Assembly (NCBI GenBank): GCA_000328965.1
Contig: KB205949.1
Location: 190,587-254,586, forward strand
Source: Ascocoryne sarcoides NRRL 50072
Lineage: Eukaryota; Ascomycota; Leotiomycetes; Helotiales; Gelatinodiscaceae
Length of the DNA: 64,000 nt
Reading direction: 5' to 3'
Shown in pieces: positions 21,504-33,636 of the stretch. Numbering within the stretch: the first letter of the stretch is position 1; each line of letters begins with the position of its first letter. A program made the position numbers and the translations under genes. The notes under the pieces were generated by a model. The model was not told where the DNA came from. It did not search any database and worked only from the letters and a program-made list of their open reading frames with translations.

Positions 21504-23369
21504 TCACCAAGAAAATGTCGTTTCCCTATAAGTATGATTCCCACTGGTATTCGTCACCGCCGACGTTAGCTGCACGGCCAGCCAACGCTCCTCGGAACTG
21601 AGATGCATATAACTAATCGTATACCGGGCCGCCTCGGGGATGGGCACCGCGTCCTCCTGGATGCCCTCCCCCTCGATACTCGACAGCCAGGCACACAGCC
21701 GCGCCACGGTGATGGTATCGTAGCAGAGACCTTCCCGGCGGGCTTTGGACCAGAGCACGGCGATGGCCTGGCGGCGGGTCTTCCGGTCGCGGCATTTGGT
21801 GGCCGTGACCATGAGCGGGAGGATGGTGCCCATGTCGAGCGTGAAGCGGGAGGAATTACTCGGGTCTTCGGAGCTCTGGATAAGCTGTTGGGCTTTGGTG
21901 ACGATCTCGGCAAAGAGGGGCGTGAACTCGTCGTACAGCAGTTCATTGTGCTCCAAGCTGGAGGCGAGCAGGACCGTGGCGACGTTGAAATAGATGCTCA
22001 GCATGTCCGACGAGTCCATGGTGCATTTCCCGCCGCGGAGCTCTTCTGCAAAGACCCGCTGGAAGGACACCCGCCACTGATCCAGCTGCGTGGAGTAGTG
22101 CTTGTGCTGCTGCAGCCAGCACGTCGCGTTCAGCCGCTCCGGGTGCGATTGAGAGTGTGCGACCGATTTCCGGTAGAACTGACCGATGCCCTGCATCAGG
22201 AAATCAAACGATTCCCGCGCCTCCTGGACGCTGTCGAACTGCTCCGCGACGACGACGTCCTCCCAGTCGGATTCGGGCATGGGGAACGGCGGCGGCACGA
22301 AGAGGCCCTGGACGTCCAGACGAGCAAACATGCGCCCCAGATCGTCGACCAGCCCGTCCTGGATCTCCGACAGCGAGTCCTGGGAGAGTCGCGAGCTCTG
22401 GCCGCGCCGGGCGGTCCTCCAGTCGGCCAGCAGCCTCGAGCCACCACGGAGATGGGTCAGGGCCCCGTCGTAGCAGCCCTGGAGGGCTTCGAAGGTCATA
22501 AACAACACGCACGAGGTGAGGGATGTTCTAAGATGCCGTCTGCCATCCGCCAGCATGGCTCTGAGTGCCGAAATGGCCCTGCTGTACTGCCGGAGAGAAT
22601 ATCGATGGTGCTCGTCTAGGTGATTGAGATCGATCTGCGGAAAGCCCGAGAGGGACAATCTCGTGGGGAACGAGGTGACCTCGAGAGACTTCGCCAGAGC
22701 CCCGAGAGCGATGGTTGCATGTCTGATGGGGGTATCATGATGGCACAGCTGGAGGACCTTTTCCGTCCAGAAGGTGGGGTCGAAGGAGCCACAGATTTCC
22801 TGAGCTGTCTTGTCGCAAAACCGCTGGAAATAGCGTCGCTCGTCCTGCGTTCCTGGGATGGCGAAGGAGGGAGCATAGGTGATGACAGACATCGGTCGCG
22901 GGTGGATGGCGACGGGGGCTGCGTTCTTGGAGGACTCCTCCAGCGCTTCAGGAGCATATCCTCCACACTCGCGCCCGAGGTTTTGACATCTCACGCATCC
23001 GGGTTTCGTCTCGTCGCATTTCACCCGTCGTTGTCTACCACCAGTTAGTCGAGAGTTGGCCAGGTCTCGAAGGCAAGCAATGCATCATGGTCGCTCTCCC
23101 GCCAGAGCATCAGGGCGCCCCTCCCCCCCAGCTCCAGCCAGGAACCCAAAAAAAAGAAGAAAAAATGGCGAGAATCAGACAAAAAAGAACGGGAAAATCA
23201 AATTCGGGATGGAGTCAGCGTACTTGCACGTCGAGCATCCAGTTTTCGACCTCGGCCCACTCTTCCGGAGGCCTTGACTGCGGGAGGACTGCTCGGGGGA
23301 GGCCTGGTTGGGCGCGGCGAACTGGTTGAAGAACTTGTAGACGTTGGGATACGGGAGGCTCGATGCCAT
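21504..23369 (-). CDS. Zn(II)2Cys6 transcription factor, 558 aa
   Basis: Exon 1 is 23369-23224 and exon 2 is 23034-21504, with a 189-bp intron inside the zinc cluster (1677 nt). Joining them completes the binuclear cluster CSTCKQRRVKCDETKPGC plus VRCQNLGREC: Cys 45, 48, 55, 62, 65 and 72 with spacing C-2-C-6-C-6-C-2-C-6-C. The rest resembles the fungal_trans_2 type middle region; the stretch SALRAMLADGRRHLRTSLTS and the following ...ALTHLRGGSRLL are typical. This is a nuclear sequence-specific regulator whose target is unknown. The start is ATG 23369 (MASSLPYP). The gene body is unusually GC-rich: one counted line (22381-22440) is 75% GC, against 35% in a line of the NADH dehydrogenase gene. 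No partner gene lies next to it. Confidence 0.9.
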
Positions 23370-26300
23370 TGTGTCGGTCGTCAGGTCGTCAGGTCGTCAG
23401 GAGCGCTGCCGGCATCAAGAGCGTTTTAATGGGCGGACTCGGGGCGAGAGAGAGTGATCGGATGGCCGTTCAGTTCGATGGTTCAGCACTCGAGGGAAAG
23501 AAATCAGACGATGCAGGAGAGCCGAAGCTAAGGGCCCTTACCGAATAACCATCTGGCGTGAGGGGCCGGGTTTTGGTAATTCGGACGGTACAGTCAGTCT
23601 GGCTCTCTTTTCTCTGTGGACGGTCCTCTCTTCAGATCTCGGCCATGACGGCGGGGGGAGGTGATGGATATCAAATGAGGATCCAACCGGGGATGGATGG
23701 GGATGGCGATGAAGAAGCAGAGTCTCTCTCGTCCGTTGCTACGGCTCTTTTCTCTTCTCTTCTTCTTTCCTTTTCCAAGACTGGCCGCGGTGCTTTATGG
23801 ATCGATTCAATACGGTGTGATAGTGCGCATGGGACCAATTTGGATAAAGGGACGCCCCGAGGATGAAGGGGTGGTCGAGAGGATTACCAGCAAAAAGGGG
23901 GTCCCCATACATGATGTGACGGTTCCGGAGCATCATGCCAACCTAGTACGATGGGGCGGGATCCCCTCACCGGACAGGCTCACAACTCTCTCTATGGAGC
24001 GGGACACGGGTTTTGGGGTCTGCGAGATGCGAATCCTACGGGCGAGGAGAGGAGAAGAGGAGAGAGTCCGTGAGGAGGGAGTATATCACAAATCGCAAGG
24101 GTGGTCTCACGTGGAGGAGGGGACGATGAGGGGGGAATAAGTAAGTATCCATTTCTTTTACACTTCTTTACTGCTTGGACTTCCCCTCTCCCCTCTCTCC
24201 GCTTTCTCCCCCTTACTTTGTACCACCTCGCCTCTTCTCCACTTCCCCAGGCCTCCACCAGACGAGGGTATCTATCTGATCTCGTCGTCCACCAGTGAAG
24301 GCCCAGTGATCCTGCTCCGCGCAGGAGTCGCTGCATGCAACTTTTGACAGGTGAGAGGAACAACACTCCCCTCCTCCGTCTCGTTGGGTCAAAGGTCCGT
24401 GTCGATCCAGCCAAGGATCCAAGCATGAAGCGAAGAGCTGTCAATGGTTCATCAACATGGAACCGGTGTTGTCAATCATCAAATGGTTCATCGAGTCCTG
24501 CCAGTTGGTTCATGCCAATATATCTCCCGGATCATGATTGGTGCAGTGCTTGATAAAGACGCCCTTCTGGTGAACACGGACGACCGCTGATGGCACACCT
24601 CTCCCTTGACCACGACGGCCCTGAAAGAAGTCTAGTGTCGGAGATCAACGACCGTTGTCCCGGAAGAAAGTTGGCTGGATGGGTCTTTCCCTCTTCCATG
24701 TCGCTCTCGCGGAATCAAACATCAAAATCCATCTCTCACTTCTCTATATTCTTGCGGGGCAAAAACAAGCTCTGAAGATGGATCTCGCGGTGGACGAAGA
24801 AAAGATATCCATCCATCTCTCTTCTGACAAGCATACATGTATCTACAATCACCAAAACAAACTCGCACACCAAGGTCCACTAAGTAAAGGTCGGCGTTGG
24901 CGGGGAAGCCTGGCATGCGGATGCAGAGGGAGGGGTGCGGCACTGTAAACATCGGGGCCGAATGCTGCACGTCGTGTACATCACCAATACGAAGCCCTCG
25001 CTTGGGCCCCGACGATGATCCGTTCCTGCGTCGGTTCCCCAGACTAGAGTGAAAAGAGGCTGCTGTCGGTTTGGGGTTTGGGATTGATCGATCAGCCTTG
25101 TTTGAGATTAGGAATGTGAGGGTTTGGGATTGTGGTATGGAGTGTAATATGGGTTAGGATGAGCTAATATAAGGTAGGGCAATCTGATGTAGGGTGCTAT
25201 ATTTACCCCACAAGAGCGGAATCAGGTGTGGGGAAATGAGGGAGGGGAGGGGGATGGGAGTGGAGGTATCGAGATGTATAAAGTAACTATCTCATGCGTT
25301 CTACTTGAGACTATGGCGTTGCGGAAGATGTTTCTCAGAGAGAGTAAAGAAGAGTGGATTACATTGATAAGATTGAATAAGATCACATCAAATCATCCCC
25401 TCATCCACATCCACACCCCCATCCTCTTCTTTTCCTCCTCTCCCTCCCCTATCCGCTTCCCCCACTCTCACAAAAACTAAAGCCCAGGTAGAGGAGTCAG
25501 GCGTGAAAGCACAACCACAACCACAAATCCAGACAAATACAAAAAAGTACAAGTACAGTGCAAGGAAGTACCCTCCTCGTCTTTTGCATCGTCATCATCA
25601 ATCATGCTGAGATCAAGTCAGAGATCAAGTCAGGGTGACACATCGAATCAATGAAAAGCGACGACGGGAAGGGAAGGGAAGATCCATCCCAGCATCTACT
25701 GTACTCCGTATGATATGATGTAGAGTAGCGTCATTTCGGATTGAGCCTAAATAAAGATATTACCCCAGGTTTTCTCCTCTCTATGCCGTGTGTGTGTGGC
25801 TAGCTTGATGCGGAGGAGGAAAGGAGGGAAGGAGGGGTGGTTGTGCATTGGATTTTATATATCCATGCGATGATCCGGATGGGTGTTCGCGACTAATGGA
25901 GTTGGTGGGTTTTGGGATTGTACGGTGCTGTGCTGCGTTTTGCTGGGCTGTAGTATGCTTTGCTTTGCTGCCTGCTATACCTTAGGTACTATATAGTACC
26001 TATCAAATGTATATATGTATCATATCGTATCTCTAATGATAAGTAGTGCTTTAAAGACATGCCTGCTTGGTTGGTATACTGTTATCGTGAATCGAAACAT
26101 ATCGAATTGAAGGAGTAGACGTGATTGTGATGAGCAGGTAGATAGGTAGGTAGTAATCTACGCCTCAAAGATACTTCTCTCGCTCTGCGGCACGAATCTC
26201 ACCTTCCCTCCCTCATTCCCCACCCTCTCTCCCTCCTTAAATCCCATCTCAACTCTTTAGCCTCTTAAACTAATCATACAGAAAATATCCACCCAAGAAC

Positions 26301-29300
26301 ACGATACATATCATCTCTATCTTCATTTCATATTATATAACATGTAAATCCAAAACACAGATTCAACTCCTCTTTTAAAAATACATGTAAATAGCACGAG
26401 AAAGAAGAAGACGCCTGCGGTAGTACGAGCCGGACTCGGGACCTTGACCATGGGATGCACTAAATGCCCTAGGCCCGATCGCTCGATCGATTGATTAATT
26501 AATTAATCAATTAATCAATTAAGAGACGTTTGTCTAGTGCCAACCACCCACTTGACGGGCTGACTGATGAACTGACCTGACTCGAACCCGTGTAGTGAAT
26601 TACCTTTGTTTTTGAATACTACTTAACTAACTTAACTTGACTGAAGCTAATCTTACGCGAGGTATAATGCTTTTAAAGTAAACAACTGGGAATACTAAGA
26701 GCAGTTATCTTAACTTTAGTCTTTTACTTCCTCACTCACGTATATAACAAACTACACCGCGATTCAGACAAAAAACGCTTTAAACGAATTTTACAAATAA
26801 TATTCCTCCTTTCCTCCCTCCGCTTTTCCTTTGTGCTAATGAAACAAACAGCAAACCCTATCCCAGCTATCATCTCCCCACCCAAGTCCAAAATGCAAAC
26901 CTGTTAACACCCCTTTAAACTCCCATTACATCTCCTATATCCAACCCGGCGCCAATCCCCCTAATCCACCCCACAACCCTCCCTCCTCCCCTCCTCACCC
27001 CAAAACCCTGACTAGCTAGTTCGGAACCCAGCCGAGTCATGCTAATTTCGATATATGCGATTGTGCGTGTGAGTATGTAGGTATGTAGGTATGGGTGGAT
27101 GGATGCACGCACACGTGCCACATCCGGATTCCGAAGCAAATCACATCATGTCTACCTTGATTCAATAACCTTATTTTCAATCCACGCCCGCGTTTACCCT
27201 ATGGTGGAATGGATGGGTGTGTGCATGGTTAGGTGCGTGAGAAGGGGATGTGTGCGTGAGAAGGGGAGATGGTGATGGATGGACGAGAAGGGAGATACTT
27301 CGTGGATTGGAGGTTAGTTGGTTAGTTGGTTAATTAGTTAGTTAATTGGGTTAAGAAATCTATTTATTTCTCCGCTTTCTTGCTTCTACTTGTACCGTGA
27401 TAATGGGGTCGACAATACACCTGTCTATTACGAGTACATTCGTTGAATTACTTATCGTACGTGCTATATTATATTATATCTCCCTCCCTTCCTTGTTTTC
27501 TTCTATTTACTAGGCCTAAGTATCATTTTCAACATCTTCTTTCCCTCTTCTCCCCTCTTTTTCTTCTCCTTTTCTTTTCCCCTCTGTCTCACTTCCCTTG
27601 TTACTGTTGTTATTGTTGTTGGTTTCGGACCGAGAGGCCCGACGTTCCTGTGAGCTTTGCCTCGAGCCTACTGGGCCTTTTTTTCTGGGCGTTTTATGCC
27701 GGCTGACTTACTAGCTGGGTAGTTCGAGCCGGTTGTCGTGATGGGTGATGGATGATGATGAGGCTTGGGTAGGATTGGAGTCGATTGAAGGGGGGGCTTT
27801 GGGAATGGCAGTTGTATTGTGAGGTTTGAGCCTTTTATTTTACAGGAGGATTGGTTGGTTGGTATTGGCGTGGAGCTTTTAAGAGGAACTGGACTCGAGG
27901 TGGGGTGTGTGGTCGGAGAAGCGGGGATTTGCAAATTAATGTATAGTACGGTACAAACTTATTGTTGGGGTAAAGGATTACTTGAACACTCTCTCAATGT
28001 CTTTCAATGATAGTAGCATGTAAATAGCCATCTCAAACGCGGTATGCGTTGTGAATCGTTCCATCGGCATAAGAAAATATCTTGCATAGAAAAATGTAGT
28101 GGTGTGAGGCTGCTATCCTGGCTTCCTGTACTTCAAAACATCCGCTTAAAATTGCAATGTCTCCTTGTCTTTGGTTGAATACAAACAGCGAGATAAAATT
28201 AGCTTGGTTTAAATGTAGTAGCATTGAAAGATTCGAGAGGCGGGTTGAAAGGTAGGAATAGATGTTTAGCAGAGGTGGTCGACGACTGTTGAAGGGTATA
28301 TATAAAATCATATTATTTCACTCTACTATTATGCTTTACTGATATTTTCCCCTCGGACCATCTACGCAGATTTACACCCTTGTACAGCAGAGTGGATATC
28401 CATAGTGTATCCTATGAGGTTAAAGAGTATTTCCTGGATGTAATTTGTTGGTAAAGGTCCGAGGCAAGCTTGCGATCTTGCGAGTAGATGTCAATACCAT
28501 CAGATTGTTGCGTGAAAAGTAGTAGGGCCAAGAGTCAGGTACGTACATATACATTCTATCTTCCTCGGCCTCCTTAGTATCGACATCTGATAATTCTCAA
28601 GTCAGGTGGTGCAACCACCTTAATCTTAAATCCGTACTTCAATCGGCAGTCGATGAAAGAATGGGGGCATTGGGCTATCTATGTGGAGGCATGCTCGGGC
28701 TATCGTGGTCGAAATTAACCGGGATCATTGTTGGTTTGTACGAAGTATCAAAGAGGATCGTGAGATTTGAGGCATTTGATTCGGAGTTGAGAAAGGCGGG
28801 GTAAGTATTAACTAGTGTCGAAACTAAGTCACATTATAATTAAGCTCTGCACCATGCGGAACGAAGAAGAAAGACAATTGAACAATGAAGTATAATTGTT
28901 TAATCGTTAGTTCCTATCTTATATACCAAACATACAATTGGAAGAAAATCGGATCAAACCATTGGGTGTTCTAAATAGTCAGTTGATAAAACGTGACCAG
29001 AGAAACAAAGCAAGATCCTCATGTGATTACCAAAAATACCCCTCATTTTTACGTTTGATCGTCTCTTTTATATATCTACAAGCCGCTATAGAACTTCAGC
29101 AACCTTATATATGACCCCCTTATTTTCTAAGTAGGTTCTCATACATATTGAATATAAACACCATGTGGCAACATCACATCACGTGGGTCATATAAGGCAG
29201 TTAAGGGAATAGAATAATCTTCCTGACCATAAGACCTAAAGGGTGTTGATATCATTTGTTAGGGAATGCTGCTAACTATTTATCACCAGTTATTGTTTTA

Positions 29301-29665
29301 ATTTACTTTCATTTTGGTGATTGGGTATTAGTAGGGAGTAATAAGCTGGTGAACTAGAGGCTCTGGGCCTAACATTATGCCTTTAATTTTTTAAGACGTT
29401 ACACCGTACTCTTGAGACTTAAAAGAAGTAGCTTCAAACTTCTCTCCAACTCTTTCCAACCTAACAAGTCTTGAAGATAATCAAATTCCAGATAGTAATG
29501 TCGCAATCCCGAATCACAAGATGTATACTCGAATAATAATTGTCGATGTGGAAGAGACGAGCATGTTGAAAATAGTTGAAGACGTCGCGCGATATGAGTG
29601 AGGTGGCCAGAATTGACATCTCAAAGATCGCTAATAAAGAGCGCGGAGAAGGGGATCAAATGTTC
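23370..29665. other. gene desert rich in simple sequence
   Basis: Sequence from 23400 to 25000 continues the GC-rich tract of the regulator and shows several chance-looking open frames on both strands with no family resemblance. From 25100 on, it is AT-rich with short repeats, including a perfect palindrome at 26491-26510. There is a 7-bp inverted repeat AGGTGGT-GCA-ACCACCT at 28604-28620. No tRNA cloverleaf, transposon end or spliceable gene was found. A long noncoding RNA or a short-exon gene cannot be excluded. Confidence 0.4.
26477..26522. repeat. AT-rich palindromic simple repeat
   Basis: TTGATTAATT followed directly by its exact reverse complement AATTAATCAA (26491-26510) forms a 20-bp perfect palindrome. 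It sits inside a run of GATCGATC and TTAATCAA motifs. It could extrude as a cruciform or be an eroded repeat; no function is shown. Confidence 0.8.
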
Positions 29666-29704
29666 TCCGACGGAATGCTGTCCGACGGAATGCTCTCCGA
29701 CGGA
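29666..29704 (+). promoter_or_regulatory. three phased TCCGACGGA palindromes
   Basis: Perfect 9-bp palindromes TCCG-A-CGGA at 29666-29674, 29681-29689 and 29696-29704, at exact 15-bp intervals and each followed by A-T-G-C or C-T-C-G. They lie 218-256 bp before the start codon of the MDR oxidoreductase. Everted CCG/CGG half-sites are the classical targets of Zn(II)2Cys6 regulators, so this looks like a triple operator. The binding factor is not known; regulation is inferred. Confidence 0.55.
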
Positions 29705-29921
29705 CTCGCAAAACACCGGAAGTTCCAGTATTTAATAATATAAGTCTTGCCCACTTCCCTTCCCACCTTGCCAAATCAATTCTTCTCTAGAGTTTTATAG
29801 AAAATAGAAGAACAGCAGCAGCTTTCGAGGTAGGAAATTGAAGGTGGTCCTGAGGTCTGACGCTTTCCTCGCTCTACTTTTCTGATATTTGAATGCGAGT
29901 CAACGTCTCAAAGAATTTTCA

Positions 29922-31168
29922 ATGGCAAGCGCGATACCAGAAACTACGAAGCAATGGGCTCTTCGAGGCCAAGGCAGCTTCGACAACCTGAAGCTGGAGA
30001 CGGCTCCGATACCAGCACTAGGCGAATTCGATGTCCTGGTCAAGGTCCATGCCGCTTCTCTGAATTACAGAGACTTGATGATTGTCATGGTATGTCGATG
30101 AGATCTTCCCCCTTGGCCTCCTTCATCTACCTAAACCCAATTCTGATGAATCGTTTTAAGGGAACATACTACTGGCCTATTAAAGACGGAATCGTCCCGG
30201 TGTAAGCACCTACAGAACTACTCAAGCATGCCATGAACTAATACATCCTCACTTCCTCAGATCCGATTTCGCAGGCATCGTCCTCAGTACCGGCCCCAAA
30301 GTAACTCGATTCCAGCCCGGCCAACGCGTCGCCGGCACTGTGCATCAGAGCCATCTCGCCGGTACCATTACTGGAAAAGACGCGGCGAACAGTCTCGGCG
30401 CGCTCATGGACGGAGCATTACGCCAATATGGTGTCTTCAACGAGAACGGTCTCGTGGAGATCCCAGCTTCTTTGAGCTACCGCGAGGGAGCTACACTACC
30501 TTGTGCGGCGCTCACGGCATGGAATGCGCTGTATGGGGGAGACAGATGCTTGAAGCCTGGAGAAACGGTGGTTACGTTAGGGACGGGAGGTGTCAGTTTG
30601 TTCGCTGTGCAATTTGCTAAAGCTGGGGGCGCGCAGGTTATTTCTACCACGAGTGGGCATGGGAAGAAGGAGAGTATTTTGAGGGGCATGGGAGTGAAGG
30701 ATGTTATTAACTATCAAGAGAATAAGGAGTGGGGAAAGACTGCCAAGGAATTGTCTCTAGATGGGAGAGGGGCGGATTTTGTTCTTGAGATTGGAGGTAT
30801 GGCTCAATTTTGTCCTTGTGGTTTCCTAAAACCTCGTTGTGATCAAGCAACTAATGAGAGTAAAAACAGGACCTAACACCATGGAGCAATCATGCGATGC
30901 TGCAGCGATCGATGGTGTCATAGCCGTAATCGGGACTCGGGGTGGAAGATCTAGTGGCCAGGCTATGGCGCATACGGCCTTGGTAACAACGAGACGAATC
31001 ATGATTGGAAGCCGGCTTCAGTTTGAAGATATGAATAAGGCCATTGAGGTTAATGGGATCAAGCCTGTGGTTGATGAGAGGGTTTTTGGGTTTGAGGAGG
31101 TGGTACAGGCGTTTCAGTATTTGTGGGAGCAGAAGGCGGTTGGGAAGGTGGTTATTGACATTGATTGA
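29922..31168 (+). CDS. MDR-family NAD(P)-dependent oxidoreductase (quinone reductase / alcohol dehydrogenase-like), 347 aa
   Basis: A medium-chain dehydrogenase/reductase that would use NAD(P)H on a carbonyl, quinone or alcohol substrate in the cytosol. Exons: 29922-30089, 30161-30201, 30261-30796 and 30870-31168 (1044 nt), with introns of 59-73 bp. The N-terminal GroES-like half contains VKVHAASLNYRDLMIV and SDFAGIVLSTGPKV...GQRVAG. The Rossmann half contains VVTLGTGGVSLFAVQFAK (GTGGVS at residues 177-182) and ends AVGKVVIDID. Positions that bind catalytic zinc in classical alcohol dehydrogenases are not evident, which favours a zinc-independent member; this is inferred from the pattern, not an alignment. 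The start ATG (MASAIPETTKQW) is the first in frame. Three phased palindromes lie upstream, suggesting induction by a zinc-cluster factor. The exact substrate is unknown. Confidence 0.9.
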
Positions 31169-31722
31169 GCTAGAAAGTTGCTTGCTAATTGTCAGGGTAT
31201 GATGAGAATTTGAGATGGAAATAGATTAGTACCGTCTTTCCAACCGCGGTATTCTAAATTATACAACTCCGAATTCAAAGAATGAATTTGTGGTAAGCTT
31301 ACTCAAGCCAGGATAGGCCATTGCACTACATTGTATGTAATTCCGGGTTTTCCCATCTGGAAGCTTGTGCTTTTTGGCGCTAGTAACGCGACGTTGTATA
31401 GCTAGGGAGCGTTGGAGTTACGGGGGGGCGGAATAAGGTCTTTGACGATATCAAGAATTACGTAGATAGCATTTGCTAAGGCCCACTTCAGGTCAAATAT
31501 TCCTTGTTCAACTATATACTCCATTATCTCAAGTGTAGGGGTTTCCAGTAGAAGAGACAACAAGGAACAGGAGGTAAAGTTTCGTAAAATCGAGAGCGGA
31601 GATAAAATATACCGCTCCAAGGAAGGAATAAAAATACTTAAAGCTGGTGAACTCTTTATTCAAGGCAAGTTTTCCAATATGAGGCCGTTCAAACACTCGA
31701 ATGTAATACAAGAATTACAGTC
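31169..31722. other. short intergenic between convergent genes
   Basis: 3' flanks of the oxidoreductase and of the DUF7587-like gene. Two short minus-strand frames (31402-31711) lie downstream of the latter gene's stop. They have no splice link that keeps frame, so I do not call them. Confidence 0.5.
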
Positions 31723-32468
31723 TCACTTCCCCATATTCTCCTCTAGTTGCCTCTCATGGATGCTGTTCCAATTTTCTTGTAACATTTCGCTTTCACCACT
31801 ATCACTAACATATCCTGCTGAATAGTCACCACTATCACCACTACCATATCCTGCTAGATAGTTACCACTATCACCACTATCATATCCTGCTAGATAGTCA
31901 TAACATTCCAATCGCTCTTCCCGTTGTACCCCACGTCTCCCTCTCATATCTATTTACAATCAGATCGAAGCCCAACCAACACTGACGGAGACGTACCTTG
32001 CTTTGCTCTTTCTGCATGTTCACTTTCAATGATAGCAGCTTGCGGTATGTGATGGAGACAGAGAAATTCTCCTTGTATAAATTCTTTTATGTCCGAGTCA
32101 AGATCGAGTTCTAGTTCGTCGTCGAGGTCGATAATTCGAACTGTCTTTCTCAACTCAGAGGTGTCGATAGTATGTAAAGTCCAATCATCTCTCCCTTCCC
32201 TATTATTTGTTCCATGCCAGGACTCTTTGCAGGCCCAATTTACTGCATGGCGTTTATCAGAGAATAGGGAGATGAACGGAGAAGTGTTTCGATTCCACAT
32301 GACATGGTTCTCGATGGCTTGCTTGACGCCTGCTTCACCAGGCGCAAACGCTGTATTCGTGTCTGCAGCCGTAAAGCCGTCTTCGGGAGAATATGTGGTT
32401 CGGCTGTCTTCGTAGTGGATCCGATAAAGGCGATGAGGAATATAACCAGAGCAGATATAGTCGTCCAT
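31723..32468 (-). CDS. DUF7587-like protein with C-terminal tandem repeat, 232 aa
   Basis: Exon 1 is 32468-31997 and exon 2 is 31949-31723; the intron of 47 bp has GTACGT and AAATAG ends (699 nt). Residues about 10-125 carry a pattern I associate with DUF7587 of Leotiomycete fungi: IPHRLYRIHYEDSRTTY, then GFTAADTNTAF, then FISLFSDKRHAVNWA, a compact domain whose function is unknown. Residues about 176-211 are three 12-residue repeats of the form YLAGYxSGDSGx, encoded by 36-bp DNA repeats and therefore likely to vary in copy number between strains. No signal peptide or membrane segment is seen. The start ATG (MDDYICSG) follows a frame without upstream ATG. The domain name is from pattern memory, not a search. 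Confidence 0.7.
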
Positions 32469-33636
32469 ATTAGTGTTTTGTGGGTATTGAAGAGAGGGGG
32501 AGAAAATAAAATGGAAGTGGTAGAAGAAGTGAGAGTGGTGTGCTCCGCCTCGGTTAGGCAACCAGCTACCCCTCCTTCCATTTTCGCAAGGCATCCAATC
32601 TTCATGTTACGATTACATTGCAGGCACTTGAATAGATGCAATAATTTTGACCCTAGAAAATGGTTCGATTTGCAGTATTTTCGCACCTCTTTTATGAAGA
32701 AGTTCCTCCCTCAAGAGGCGAGGGCATGATGTAGAGGTTAGATAAATATTAGCTTCCCTAAGATCCTCATAATTAAAAGGCCCCAAAAATGAGATTCGAC
32801 CTTGGGAATCTTCTTTCGGCGACTCATAAGCCTTGATTTTTATCGAAATGTATTCAAAAAGTACATTGAGTAAGTTCTCGCTCTTAAACGGGCAATTCCC
32901 TAAATGCTACATAGTTATTTAGTGAAATGTATGCTAAGACTTCTAAGGCCCAACTTTTCTTTCTCTCGATGCCTTCGCCTCTCGAAAAATATTATTTCTA
33001 TATCTTGTACCCAAGCACTGGAGATCCTAATGGATCCTTAAGCAAAGTCAAATGGAAGTTCGACAATAGAACCAGGCTGCGACAGCGACATAGTATTCTT
33101 AAGGTTTGAAAGGCGGCGGAAGGAACATGTTATATCTAATATCTCCTTTGAGGTGAGCGAGGCCTATGTTCAAAATTAAATAAAGGTACTTATTTCTAAT
33201 CGAACAAATGAGTTGTTTTATGAAAGCTCGTCACTTCATAATATGCTGAAAGCTGATAACTTGTAAGAAGCACTGTTGCGGTGTAATGCAGAGGTGTAAC
33301 AACCCCAATAACTCAGGACGCTGTAACTTCAAAAGCATATGAAAAGAAAACGTTTTCGACACTCAATTTTGGAAATTTTAGATTGCTATCAAGTCAAGAG
33401 TTTTTGTCAAACTTTGGAATCACAGGGAGTTCTCGTGGTAAAATTGCATTCGATGTATTAGATATGACATATCCGAGCTGGAAGTGCCAATGGCTTTCCT
33501 GCTAGGAACGTATACTAAAGGACTACAAGGGTATTATAATTGACCTGTTTCTTTTCTCTATACTCGATTTCGATTATGCATTGGCGGACCAAATGCTCTG
33601 CAAGTTTAATCTCACAAATCAAAACTCATAACATTC
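32469..33636. other. intergenic, AT-rich
   Basis: The promoter side of the DUF7587-like gene and the 3' flank of the GPI-type gene. Frames at 32304-32729 on the plus strand are antisense shadows. The stretch 32750-33500 is AT-rich with stops in all frames. No gene seen. Confidence 0.5.

Noticed and set aside
21603..22619. 338-codon plus-strand frame
   Set aside because: Antisense to the Zn2Cys6 gene; long opposing frames are expected in GC-rich coding DNA.
26400..26620. tRNA-like words (CTCGAACCCG and others)
   Set aside because: No acceptor, D or T stem could be paired around them.
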